From positions 1 through 57,519 of the forward strand of contig CAMIYN010000005.1 of assembly GCA_946403075.1 (NCBI GenBank): a stretch of 57,519 bases of DNA, written 5' to 3'. The position numbers and the translations under genes were made by a program. Each line of letters opens with the position of its first letter. The first letter of the stretch is position 1. The notes beneath the pieces were generated by a model. It was not told the origin of the DNA, did no database searches, and was given only the letters and a program-made list of their open reading frames with translations. The stretch comes from an uncultured Lachnospiraceae bacterium. GTDB lineage: Bacteria > Bacillota > Clostridia > Lachnospirales > Lachnospiraceae. Below, one piece after another: positions 48,157 through 57,519 of this stretch.

Positions 48157-49248
48157 ATGTATATAAAAAAAATTAAATTAAATAAATATAGAAATTATGA
48201 AAATTTAGATATTGATTTTTTAAATGGTGTTAATATAATTTATGGAAAAAATGCACAGGGAAAAACTAATATTTTAGAAGCAATATATATGACTGCTACT
48301 ACAAAATCTCACAAATCAGTAAGAGATTATGAAATAATAAAATTTGGGGAAGAAGAAGCACATATAAAAAGTATAATAAATAAAAATAAAAATGATGAAA
48401 TAATAGATATACATTTAAAAAAAAAAGTAAATAAAGGTATAGCAATTAATGGTAAAAAAATAAAAAAAATTTCAGATTATTTAGGTTTTTTTAATATAGT
48501 TTTTTTTTCACCAGAAGATTTAAATATTATAAAAGAAGGAGCAGTAAAGAGAAGAAAATTTTTAGATTTTTATATATGCCAAATAGACAAATTATATGTA
48601 TATAATTTATCTAAATATAATAAAATATTAAATCAGAGAAATAAATTATTAAAAGATATAAATAATAATAGTGAATTAATTGATACATTAGATGCTTGGG
48701 ATAATGAATTAATAAAATATAGTTTTTATATAATAAAAAAAAGAGAAGAAATAATAAAAGAATTAGATGAAGAAATTTATAAAAAACATTTTTTTATATC
48801 AGGGGAAAAAGAAAAAATAAAAACTATATATGAAAAAAATGTAGATAAAGATAATTTTTATAAATTATTAAGAGAAAAAAGAGAAGAAGATATAAAAAAC
48901 AAAACTTCTACTATAGGACCTCATAGAGACGATTTAAAATTTATTATAGAAGATGTAGATATAAGAAAATTTGGTTCTCAAGGTCAGCAAAAAACAGCAG
49001 CATTATCTATAAAATTTTCAGAAATAGAAAGTATAAAAAGAAAAACAAATAATAATCCTATTTTATTACTTGATGATGTTTTTTCGGAATTAGATGAAAG
49101 TAGACAAAAATTATTAATAAATAATATAAAAAATATTCAAACAATTATTACTTGTACTGGTATACCTATAGAGATTTTAAAATTATTATCACCAGATAAA
49201 ATAATAAAAATAAATAATGGTAAAATAGAAATTGAAAAAAATAAATAA
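48157..49248 (+). CDS. recF: DNA replication and repair protein RecF
   Basis: RecF is an SMC-like ATPase that helps load RecA at gaps with RecO and RecR. The 363 residues match. The start MYIKKIKLNKYRNYENLDIDF leads to Walker A YGKNAQGKTNILEAIY (near residue 31). FSPEDLNIIKEGAVKRRKFLD is the family motif, FGSQGQQKTAALSIKFSE is the ABC signature, and LLLDDVFSELDESRQ is Walker B with the D-loop. The ATG is one base after the dnaN stop (TAAAATG) with no ribosome site, so coupling is likely. gyrB follows after 11 bases. Confidence 0.97.
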   Translation: MYIKKIKLNKYRNYENLDIDFLNGVNIIYGKNAQGKTNILEAIYMTATTKSHKSVRDYEIIKFGEEEAHIKSIINKNKNDEIIDIHLKKKVNKGIAINGKKIKKISDYLGFFNIVFFSPEDLNIIKEGAVKRRKFLDFYICQIDKLYVYNLSKYNKILNQRNKLLKDINNNSELIDTLDAWDNELIKYSFYIIKKREEIIKELDEEIYKKHFFISGEKEKIKTIYEKNVDKDNFYKLLREKREEDIKNKTSTIGPHRDDLKFIIEDVDIRKFGSQGQQKTAALSIKFSEIESIKRKTNNNPILLLDDVFSELDESRQKLLINNIKNIQTIITCTGIPIEILKLLSPDKIIKINNGKIEIEKNK

Positions 49249-49259
49249 AAGAGGTTTAA

Positions 49260-51176
<1,917 letters not shown>

Positions 51177-51185
51177 GGAGATGTG

Positions 51186-51755
51186 ATGAAAAAAATTTTT
51201 TTATTTATTTTTTTAAGTTTATTTCTTGTTAGTTGTAATAGAGAGACATTTTTAGAAAATAAAAAACTTCCAACAATTTTTTTTGAAGAAGAAAATCAAT
51301 ATATAAATACAGATGATTATAGTGAAGAAATTCTTGTATTAGGAATAATGAATAAAACAAGTGAAGAAGAAATAAATATTTTAAATTGTATGCATTATTT
51401 AGAAAGAGAATTTGTAAATGATATGGTAAGTTTTAATGCAATATTTTTAAATGATGATAAAAATATTAAAAAAGAAGAGTATTATGATAAAATTTTATCA
51501 TTTATAGCTGATAGTTTATATGATGAAAATATAATTATGGATTATGAAAATAAAATAGGTAAAAAAAATAAAACTAAAAACTTGCCAAAATTATTAATAA
51601 TAAAATGGGATAAAACTATTGAAAAGATAATAACAAAAGAAAGTGAATTTTTAAATGAAGATCAGCAAAAACTTAAATATACAAAGATAAAAAATATAAT
51701 TTATGATTTATTAAATAGTCAAGGAGATGAAATAGAAGCAAATATTGTAAGATAA
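51186..51755 (+). CDS. Small lipoprotein of unknown function
   Basis: I start it at the ATG at 51186 with GGAG five bases upstream; a GTG at 51183 is too close to that site. The 189 residues begin with a lipoprotein signal (KKIFLFIFLSLFLVSC) and the lipidated Cys is residue 17. The mature part is acidic, with strand-like segments (EEILVLGIMNKTSEEEINILNCMHYLEREF, KLLIIKWDKTIEKII) that may form a thioredoxin-like fold without a CxxC pair; that is inference. Its signal peptide is nearly the same as that of the next gene. It lies 9 bases after gyrB and 9 bases before the thioredoxin-like lipoprotein. Confidence 0.85.
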   Translation: MKKIFLFIFLSLFLVSCNRETFLENKKLPTIFFEEENQYINTDDYSEEILVLGIMNKTSEEEINILNCMHYLEREFVNDMVSFNAIFLNDDKNIKKEEYYDKILSFIADSLYDENIIMDYENKIGKKNKTKNLPKLLIIKWDKTIEKIITKESEFLNEDQQKLKYTKIKNIIYDLLNSQGDEIEANIVR

Positions 51756-51764
51756 GGAGAATAT

Positions 51765-52298
51765 ATGAAAAAGATTTTTTTATTAATTTTAGTTAGTTTA
51801 TTTTTATTTAGTTCTTGTAGTGAAAGAGAATTAGAAAATAAAAATAATATAGTAAATGAAGAAATTCCAAAGGAAGGAAAAAAACCACAAGATTTTACTA
51901 TTGAAACAAATTATAATACAAATTTTACACTTTATGAAAATAATGGAAAACCAACTCTCATAAATTTTTTTGCTACTTGGTGTGGACCTTGTGTTGAGGA
52001 AATGCCTGCCTTTGAGATGTTAAAAGAAGAATATGGAGACCAAATTAATCTAATAGTAGTGGATTGTGCCGAAGATAGAAGTATAGTAGATAAATTTATA
52101 CAAGATAACAATTACACTTTTCAAGTAGGATATGACAATGGTGATATTTCTGAGGCATATGGTATAACAGGAATACCTTTTACTCTTGTTTTAAATAAAA
52201 ACAATGAAATATTAAAAACTTTTACTGGCTCAAGAGGAGTAGAGGCTCAATATAATGCTTATAAAGAGCAAATAGAGATAGCATTAAATGAAAATTAA
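51765..52298 (+). CDS. Thioredoxin-like (TlpA/ResA type) lipoprotein
   Basis: The 177 residues start with a lipobox signal (LFLFSSC, Cys18) and then a thioredoxin fold of the TlpA/ResA class. Visible are the active site FFATWCGPCVEEMP (Cys73 and Cys76), VVDCAEDRSIVDKFIQDNNYTFQVGYD and the cis-proline loop YGITGIPFTLVLNKNNEILKTFTG. It should sit outside the membrane and reduce or shuffle disulfides. The membrane electron donor is probably encoded by the following genes, since no CcdA-type gene is nearby. AAGGAG precedes the ATG. Its stop overlaps the next small gene. Confidence 0.94.
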   Translation: MKKIFLLILVSLFLFSSCSERELENKNNIVNEEIPKEGKKPQDFTIETNYNTNFTLYENNGKPTLINFFATWCGPCVEEMPAFEMLKEEYGDQINLIVVDCAEDRSIVDKFIQDNNYTFQVGYDNGDISEAYGITGIPFTLVLNKNNEILKTFTGSRGVEAQYNAYKEQIEIALNEN

Positions 52299-52428
52299 AA
52301 AAATAAAATTTTATTTAATATTAATTATAAGTATAATTTTTATTGTGGTAGGAATTATAAAAAAAGATTATAAAAAAATAAAAAATAAAGCATCCTTTAT
52401 ATGTTTTGAGTGTATAGGTATTGGATAA
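52288..52428 (+). CDS. CD1871A-like small CXXC membrane protein
   Basis: This 46-residue gene overlaps the end of the thioredoxin-like gene in another frame. It has a basic start (MKIKKIK), one membrane segment (about residues 8-24), a basic stretch, and ends in ICFECIGIG with Cys39 and Cys42. The ICxECIGxG ending is characteristic of the family NCBI names CD1871A family CXXC motif-containing protein, which I recall as neighbours of thioredoxin-like and 4Fe-4S membrane proteins in Clostridia. No function has been established. The short length and overlap make it easy to miss. A role as a thiol relay inside the membrane is inference. Confidence 0.85.
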   Translation: MKIKKIKFYLILIISIIFIVVGIIKKDYKKIKNKASFICFECIGIG

Positions 52429-52445
52429 AAAAGGAGTTAATAAAA

Positions 52446-52679
52446 ATGGAAATTAAAGTTACAAAAGATACAAAATTATCACAACTTTTAAAAGATTGTC
52501 CACAAATAATAGATGAAATGATAAAAATAAATCCACAGGCAAAGAGTTTAAAAAATCCTGTTTTTAGGATGATGCTGGGAAAGTTGACAATTCACGAATT
52601 ATGTGAATATGCAAAAATAAATGAAAATTTATTTATAAATAATTTTAATATGATTATAAAAAAATTAGGCAACAAATGA
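52446..52679 (+). CDS. DUF1858 domain protein
   Basis: The 77 residues begin at the ATG at 52446 with AAGGAG nine bases upstream; an earlier in-frame ATG would run through the stop of the CXXC gene. The sequence TKLSQLLKDCPQIIDEMIKINPQAKSLKNPVFRMMLGKLTIHELCEYAKI fits DUF1858, found alone or at the N-terminus of ScdA-like and hybrid-cluster-associated redox proteins. It has two Cys (in DCP and LCE). It is likely cytoplasmic, with no signal. Its stop overlaps the start of the 4Fe-4S gene (ATGA). Confidence 0.85.
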   Translation: MEIKVTKDTKLSQLLKDCPQIIDEMIKINPQAKSLKNPVFRMMLGKLTIHELCEYAKINENLFINNFNMIIKKLGNK

Positions 52680-53497
52680 TTTTTTTTAAGGAACAAAAGA
52701 GAAGAGCAATACAAATAATTTCTGCAGTTATTTATAATCTAAACATTAAAGGATTTAAAGAAAAAGGAATATATAAAGGAAATATAAAAAATATATGCAT
52801 TCCAGGACTTAATTGTTATAGTTGTCCTTCGGCAATTTCCTCTTGTCCTCTTGGGTCACTGCAGAGTAGTTTGGCAAATAGCAGATATAATGGAATACCA
52901 TTTTTGATAATAGGATTATTAATCTTTTTTGGAATAATTTTAGGTAGAATAATTTGTGGGTTTTTATGTCCTTTTGGTTTTTTTCAAGAAATTTTGTATA
53001 AAATAAAAACTAAAAAAATTAAAAAAAATAAATTAACAAAAAGATTTTCTTATATAAAATATTTAATATTAATATTATTTGTTATAGTTTTTTCTATAAT
53101 ATTAAAAGCCCCAAGTTTTTGTAAATATATTTGCCCCGAAGGAACTTTGGAAGCAGGTATACCTTTAATTTTTTTGAGAGATGATTTAAAAATTTTAATA
53201 GGAAATATTTTTTCATTAAAATTAATAATTTTACTTATAGTAATAACAGCAAGCATTTTTATGTATAGATTCTTTTGTAGTTTTATTTGCCCCCTTGGTG
53301 CAATATATTCACTCTTTAATAAGATTTCTTTATTTGGAGTAATTGTAGATGAAAATAATTGCATAAAATGTAATGAGTGTATAAAAGTATGCAAAATGAA
53401 TATAAAAAAAGTTGGAGATAGAGAATGTATTGCTTGTGGAAGTTGTATAAATAAATGTCCTAAGAGTGCAATAAAAATTAAAAATAGATATTTTTAA
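52676..53497 (+). CDS. NapH-like membrane 4Fe-4S electron-transfer protein
   Basis: The 273 residues combine an N-terminal Cys cluster (Cys41, 47, 50 and 57), membrane helices (about 75-97, 126-146, 180-205) with CGFLCPFG and CSFICPLG motifs, and a C-terminal pair of ferredoxin motifs (CIKCNECIKVC and CIACGSCINKCP). This is the NapH/CcoG-type layout, which moves electrons between soluble carriers and the membrane or periplasm. Coupled by ATGA to the DUF1858 gene and next to an extracytoplasmic thioredoxin, it is the best candidate for the electron donor of that thioredoxin. The acceptor is inference. gyrA follows after 18 bases. Confidence 0.9.
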   Translation: MIFFKEQKRRAIQIISAVIYNLNIKGFKEKGIYKGNIKNICIPGLNCYSCPSAISSCPLGSLQSSLANSRYNGIPFLIIGLLIFFGIILGRIICGFLCPFGFFQEILYKIKTKKIKKNKLTKRFSYIKYLILILFVIVFSIILKAPSFCKYICPEGTLEAGIPLIFLRDDLKILIGNIFSLKLIILLIVITASIFMYRFFCSFICPLGAIYSLFNKISLFGVIVDENNCIKCNECIKVCKMNIKKVGDRECIACGSCINKCPKSAIKIKNRYF

Positions 53498-53515
53498 AAT
53501 TTGGAGAGAATGTAA

Positions 53516-55960
53516 ATGGAACCAAATGTATATGACAAAATTAAAGAAGTAGATTTAAGAAAAACAATGGAAGGAAGTTATATTGATTATGCGATGAGTG
53601 TAATTACTGATAGAGCACTTCCTGATGTTAGAGATGGGCTTAAACCTGTGCAGAGAAGAATATTATATGCCCTGCATGCTCTTGGGGTAACACCAGATAA
53701 GACTGAAAAGAAATGTGCAACAATAGTTGGTGAGACTATGGGTAAGTATCATCCACATGGTGATAGTTCAATTTATGGTGCCCTTGTAAATATGGGACAA
53801 CCTTGGAATTATAGAAAAGTTTTGATAGATAAACACGGAAATTTTGGGTCAGAAGATGGTGATAGTCCTGCTGCTATGAGATATACAGAAGCAAAAATGA
53901 GCAAAATGGCTCAACTAATGCTTGATGGGATAGAAAAAGATGAAGTTGATTTTGTGCCAAATTTTTCAAGTGAATATGAAGAACCAGTTGTGCTACCAGC
54001 GAGATTTCCAAATTTATTATTAAATGGAGCCCAAGGAATTGCAGTAGGTATGGCAACAAATATTCCACCACATAATTTTGAAGAGATAATTACAGCAGTA
54101 AGAAAAATAATAGAGAATAAAAAAGAAAAAAGAGAAACAAAAATCGAAGAAATATTAGGAATAATAAAAGGACCAGACTTTCCAACAGGGGCACAAGTAA
54201 TTGGAAGAAAAGGTGTAGAGAGTTATTTATCTACTGGGAGAGGAAAATTTAAGATAAGAGCAATTTGCGAAATAGTTCCACTTGATAAGGGAAGACAGAG
54301 AATAGTAGTGAAAGAATTACCTTATAATGTGCATCGCTCTGAACTCATAAAAAAAATAGCAGACTTAGTAAAAGAAAAAAAGATAGAAGGAATATCTACA
54401 ATAATAGATGTTTATGGCAAGACATCAAAAGAGAAAATTCATATAGAACTTAAAAAAGATGTAAATGCCAATATAATTTTAAATAAGCTATATAAACATA
54501 CAGATTTGCAAATAATGTATTCTGCAAATATGTTGTGTCTTGTAAAAGGTGAACCAAAAACTTTAAGTGCTTTAAAAATGTTAGAGGAATTTTTACTTCA
54601 TCAAGAAGAAGTAGTAACAAGAAGGACAAAATATGATTTAAAAAAGTGTGAGGATAGAGCCCACATAGTAGAAGGATTATTAAAAGCTTTAGATATAATA
54701 GATGAAATCATTGAGACAATAAAAAAATCAGAAGATACAGATGATGCAAAAAATAATTTAATCAAAAAATATGGATTTTCTGATATACAGGCACAGAGTA
54801 TAGTTGATATGAGATTAAAAGCTCTTACAAATCTTGAATCAATAAAATTAAAAACAGAATATGATGAGTTGCAAAAAAATATTGCATATTACAGAGAAAT
54901 ACTTGGAAGTGAATACAAATTATTATCAGTGATAGATGAAGAACTTGGTGGAATCGTAGAAAAAGAAAAAGATACAAGAAGCACAAATTTTGTAGAAGAA
55001 GAAGGGGAAGACTTCCAAGTAGAAGATTTAGTGGCAGAAGCAAATACAATAATTACAGTTACACATTTAGGATATATAAAGAGAATGGATTTTAATACCT
55101 TTAAGACTCAGGGAAGAGGAGGAAAGGGAGTTAAGGGTGCAGCAACTATAAATGATGATTTTGTAAAATATGTATTTACTACCACAATGCATTCAACACT
55201 TTTATTTATAACTAATTTTGGAAAAATCTATGCAATTAAAGGTTATGAAGTGCCAGAATCAAGTAGGACTTCAAGAGGGATTGCAATAGTAAATATATTA
55301 AAAATCAGTTCTGGAGAAAAAATAGCAGCCATAGTAGATTGTAAAGATTTCACGGAAGATAAGAATATAATTATGGCAACAAAAAATGGAATTATCAAAA
55401 AAATTAAACTTAGTGAATTTAGCAATATTAGAAAGAGTGGAATAAAAGCAATTAATATAAAAGATAATGATGAATTGATAACAGCAAAAATAACGACAGA
55501 AAAAGATGATATATTTTTGATAACTGAAAATGGACTGTGTAGTAGATTCAATGAAAGTCAAATAAGAAATATGGGAAGGTCAGCCGCAGGTATAAGAGGG
55601 ATACGGATTAAAGAGAAAGATTCTTTGATTGGATTACTTGCTACGAGTGAGGGTAAAGATTTATTTATAATGACAGAGAGTGGAATTGGAAAAAGAACAG
55701 AGAGTAGTGAATTTGCAACAAAAAATAGAGGTGGAAGAGGGCAAATATGTTATAAGCCAGATGAAAAAACTGGAAAATTAATAGGTGTAGAACTAGTAAA
55801 TGGCGATGAAGATATAATGGTAATAAATGATAAAGGTCTCATCATAAGGATACCAGTAAAAGAAATAAAGACAATAGGTAGAACAGGAAAAGGTGTATAT
55901 ATAATGAGAAATGAAGAGAATTCAAAAGTAGTAAGCATTACAAAAATTATAGAGGAATAA
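53516..55960 (+). CDS. gyrA: DNA gyrase subunit A
   Basis: GyrA contains the DNA-cleaving tyrosine and the C-terminal DNA-wrapping propeller. The 814 residues match. The winged-helix region has GDSSIYGALVNMGQPW (quinolone-resistance region) and HGNFGSEDGDSPAAMRYTEAKMS, where Tyr in RYTE is catalytic. ARFPNLLLNGAQGIAVGMATNIPPHN follows. The C-terminal domain has the GyrA box QGRGGKGVKG, which marks it as gyrase rather than topoisomerase IV, and six blade repeats ending in the usual IGRTGKGV motif. GGAGAG precedes the ATG. A REP-like repeat lies 20 bases after the stop. Confidence 0.97.
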   Translation: MEPNVYDKIKEVDLRKTMEGSYIDYAMSVITDRALPDVRDGLKPVQRRILYALHALGVTPDKTEKKCATIVGETMGKYHPHGDSSIYGALVNMGQPWNYRKVLIDKHGNFGSEDGDSPAAMRYTEAKMSKMAQLMLDGIEKDEVDFVPNFSSEYEEPVVLPARFPNLLLNGAQGIAVGMATNIPPHNFEEIITAVRKIIENKKEKRETKIEEILGIIKGPDFPTGAQVIGRKGVESYLSTGRGKFKIRAICEIVPLDKGRQRIVVKELPYNVHRSELIKKIADLVKEKKIEGISTIIDVYGKTSKEKIHIELKKDVNANIILNKLYKHTDLQIMYSANMLCLVKGEPKTLSALKMLEEFLLHQEEVVTRRTKYDLKKCEDRAHIVEGLLKALDIIDEIIETIKKSEDTDDAKNNLIKKYGFSDIQAQSIVDMRLKALTNLESIKLKTEYDELQKNIAYYREILGSEYKLLSVIDEELGGIVEKEKDTRSTNFVEEEGEDFQVEDLVAEANTIITVTHLGYIKRMDFNTFKTQGRGGKGVKGAATINDDFVKYVFTTTMHSTLLFITNFGKIYAIKGYEVPESSRTSRGIAIVNILKISSGEKIAAIVDCKDFTEDKNIIMATKNGIIKKIKLSEFSNIRKSGIKAINIKDNDELITAKITTEKDDIFLITENGLCSRFNESQIRNMGRSAAGIRGIRIKEKDSLIGLLATSEGKDLFIMTESGIGKRTESSEFATKNRGGRGQICYKPDEKTGKLIGVELVNGDEDIMVINDKGLIIRIPVKEIKTIGRTGKGVYIMRNEENSKVVSITKIIEE

Positions 55961-55980
55961 AAAATTATCATGTAGGCATC

Positions 55981-56005
55981 GTAGGGGCGAAGCACCGCGA
56001 GCCCA
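55981..56005 (+). repeat. Single REP-like repeat between gyrA and the phosphorylase gene
   Basis: GTAGGGGCGAAGC followed by ACCGCGAGCCCA matches the reverse complement of the copies at 101-127 and 261-287 with one change. It is a GC-rich island in AT-rich DNA, starts 20 bases after the gyrA stop, and ends 25 bases before the next ATG. It can form a small hairpin (GGGC with GCCC). Confidence 0.8.
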
Positions 56006-56030
56006 AATATAAAATTATGAGGAGAAAAAA

Positions 56031-56855
56031 ATGAGTAAAGAATATGAAATTTTAAAAGAGAGTTTTGAGAGTATAAAAGAAAAAATTCCATTTAAGCCAG
56101 ATGTTGCACTTGTCCTTGGCTCAGGGCTTGGAAATTTTCCAGAGGGTAGAGAAATATTTGCTACTATAAATTATAGTGAAGTTAAACATTTTCCTATTTC
56201 AACAGTAGAGGGACATAAAAATAGATTTGTATTTTTAAAAGTTGGCGATAAAAATGTAGTTTGTATGCAAGGGAGAGTTCATCACTATGAAGGATTTGAT
56301 ACAAAAGAAGTAGTGAGACCTATAAGGCTCATGAAAATGATGGGTGCAAATATTTTATTTTTATCAAATGCAGCAGGTGGTATGAATAATAATTTTAAAA
56401 TAGGGGATTTGATGATAATAACAGACCACATTTCTTTTTTTGTGAAATCACCACTAATTGGAGAAAACATAGATGAGTTTGGAACAAGATTTCCTGATGT
56501 ATCAAAAGTATATACAAAAGAATATGTTGATTTGATAAAGAATATAGCAAAAAAACAAGGAGTAGAATTACAAGAAGGAGTCTATACACAAATCACTGGA
56601 CCTGCATATGAAACACCAGCAGAAACGAGACTTTTACATATGATAAAGACAGATGCTGTAGGGATGAGCACAGTAGTAGAAGCAACAGCTGCAGCACATA
56701 TGGGGATGAAAGTTTGTGGCATAAGTTTAATTTCTGATGTAGAAAAAGATACAGGAGAGCAAGAAGTAGTGACACATGAAAAAGTACAAGAAGCAGCAAG
56801 AAATGCAGAAAAAAAATTTATTCCTCTTGTAGAAGAAGTTATAAAAAATATGTAA
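56031..56855 (+). CDS. punA: Purine-nucleoside phosphorylase
   Basis: This enzyme splits purine nucleosides with phosphate in the salvage pathway. The 274 residues and motifs fit the trimeric (class I, guanosine/inosine) type: LVLGSGLGNFPEG near residue 27, VEGHKNRF, GRVHHYEGF, SNAAGG, GVYTQITGPAYETPAETR and GMSTVVEATAA. Conserved Glu and Asn residues for base recognition are present in YETPAE and ISDVEKD. AGGAG precedes the ATG after the REP-like repeat. It is 6 bases from trmL, so the two are probably co-transcribed. Confidence 0.95.
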   Translation: MSKEYEILKESFESIKEKIPFKPDVALVLGSGLGNFPEGREIFATINYSEVKHFPISTVEGHKNRFVFLKVGDKNVVCMQGRVHHYEGFDTKEVVRPIRLMKMMGANILFLSNAAGGMNNNFKIGDLMIITDHISFFVKSPLIGENIDEFGTRFPDVSKVYTKEYVDLIKNIAKKQGVELQEGVYTQITGPAYETPAETRLLHMIKTDAVGMSTVVEATAAAHMGMKVCGISLISDVEKDTGEQEVVTHEKVQEAARNAEKKFIPLVEEVIKNM

Positions 56856-56861
56856 TAAAAT

Positions 56862-57377
56862 ATGATAAATATAGTTTTACTTGAACCAGAAAAACCAGAC
56901 AATGTAGGGAATATTGGTAGAACTTGTGTCTGTGCTAAAGCCTCTCTACATCTCATATATCCCTTGGGATTTCAAATGACAAGAAGTAAAATTCATCATG
57001 CAGGTCTTGACTATTGGGATAGATTAGAAAAGTATACATATGATAATTTTTATGATTTTTTAAAAGAGAATAATTTTATAGAAACTCAAAAAAAAATAAA
57101 ACAAGAAAATAAAAAATTATATTTTGCAACGACAAAAGCAAAAAAAACTTATACAGATGTAAAAATAAATGATGGTGATTTTATAATGTTTGGAAAAGAA
57201 TCAGCAGGAATACCAGAAGAATTTTTAAAAGCAAATGAAGATTATTGTATAAGAATACCAATGGATGCGGAGGAGAGGTCTTTAAATTTAAGTAATAGTG
57301 TGGCAATAGTTTTATATGAAGCATTGAGACAAAATAATTTTTTCTCACTTAATAAGAAAGGAAATTTTAGAACATAA
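56862..57377 (+). CDS. trmL: tRNA (cytidine-34-2'-O)-methyltransferase TrmL
   Basis: TrmL is a SPOUT enzyme that methylates the ribose of the wobble base of leucine tRNAs. The 171 residues match. The N-terminal motif PEKPDNVGNIGRTCVCA, the middle motif FGKESAGIPEEFL and the trefoil-knot motif IPMDAEERSLNLSNSVAIVLYEAL are diagnostic. GLDYWDRLEKYTYDNF is also typical. There is no strong ribosome site (AATAAAATATG), so it probably depends on the upstream gene. Its stop is 142 bases from the window end, and no terminator is visible. Confidence 0.95.
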   Translation: MINIVLLEPEKPDNVGNIGRTCVCAKASLHLIYPLGFQMTRSKIHHAGLDYWDRLEKYTYDNFYDFLKENNFIETQKKIKQENKKLYFATTKAKKTYTDVKINDGDFIMFGKESAGIPEEFLKANEDYCIRIPMDAEERSLNLSNSVAIVLYEALRQNNFFSLNKKGNFRT

Positions 57378-57519
57378 GTAAATCTCTGAAAAACCTAACA
57401 ATTTATCCAAGTTTTCCTATAGTGTAAGTGCGAAGCTCTGCGAGTCCGAATGAATGTAGGGGCAAACCTTTTGTAAAGACTAACATGGTATACAAATAGT
57501 CTAAGGGGATAGTATACAT
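57378..57519 (+). repeat. Terminal repeat region with REP-like copies
   Basis: After trmL there is no gene. A word CTAACAATTTATC (57395-57407) recurs in the parA-parB gap. A diverged REP-like copy, GTAAGTGCGAAGC, starts at 57424, and a second core GTAGGGGCAAACC at about 57456. Bases 57465-57519 are the exact reverse complement of bases 1-55. Confidence 0.8.

Overview
This is a very AT-rich stretch of a Bacillota chromosome that spans the replication origin. The gene order around rpmH/dnaA, the presence of spoVG, DUF4446 next to parB, the L34 N-terminus ([17 protein letters not shown]) and several lineage-type hypothetical proteins suggest Clostridia, most likely a Lachnospirales-like lineage. 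I cannot name a genus. The standard code is used, and Arg is mostly AGA. No tRNA, rRNA, CRISPR array or intact transposase was seen.

Layout. (a) 1-347: a GC-richer cluster of REP-like repeats; its first 55 bases recur exactly, inverted, at the other end of the window. (b) 348-18188 (-): one gene of 5946 codons for a giant secreted protein with a signal peptide, acidic stretch, probable beta-helix, about 11 long InlB-like super-repeats and a C-terminal cell-wall-binding domain. (c) 18493-32680 (-): tpiA, an unknown membrane-anchored protein, a CvpA-like protein, a TPR/degenerate AAA+ protein, recR, dnaX, a coiled-coil membrane protein, pgi, an 822-residue anchored protein, DUF4446, parB and parA. 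(d) 32681-36360: about 3.7 kb with no credible gene but four parS sites, an apparent non-coding centromere. (e) 36361-38987 (-): rsmG and mnmG. (f) 39113-40852 (+): spoVG and mnmE, head-on to replication. (g) 40861-41902 (-): remnants of a restriction-modification locus. (h) 42370-45114 (-): jag/khpB, yidC, yidD, rnpA, rpmH. (i) 45196-45546: the likely oriC between divergent rpmH and dnaA promoters. (j) 45547-57377 (+): dnaA, dnaN, recF, gyrB, a five-gene thiol/Fe-S redox cluster, gyrA, a purine nucleoside phosphorylase gene and trmL.

How it works together. Most genes run away from the origin at about 45.3 kb. The right arm carries initiator, clamp, RecF and gyrase. The left arm carries RNase P protein, L34, membrane insertion factors, tRNA modification enzymes, the ParABS segregation system and the clamp loader/RecR. 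Two features stand out against this conserved background: the redox cluster between gyrB and gyrA, and the parS-bearing non-coding block. A third is that dnaA, mnmE and mnmG each have a good -10 element exactly 6-7 nt before the ATG and no Shine-Dalgarno sequence, which predicts leaderless mRNAs.
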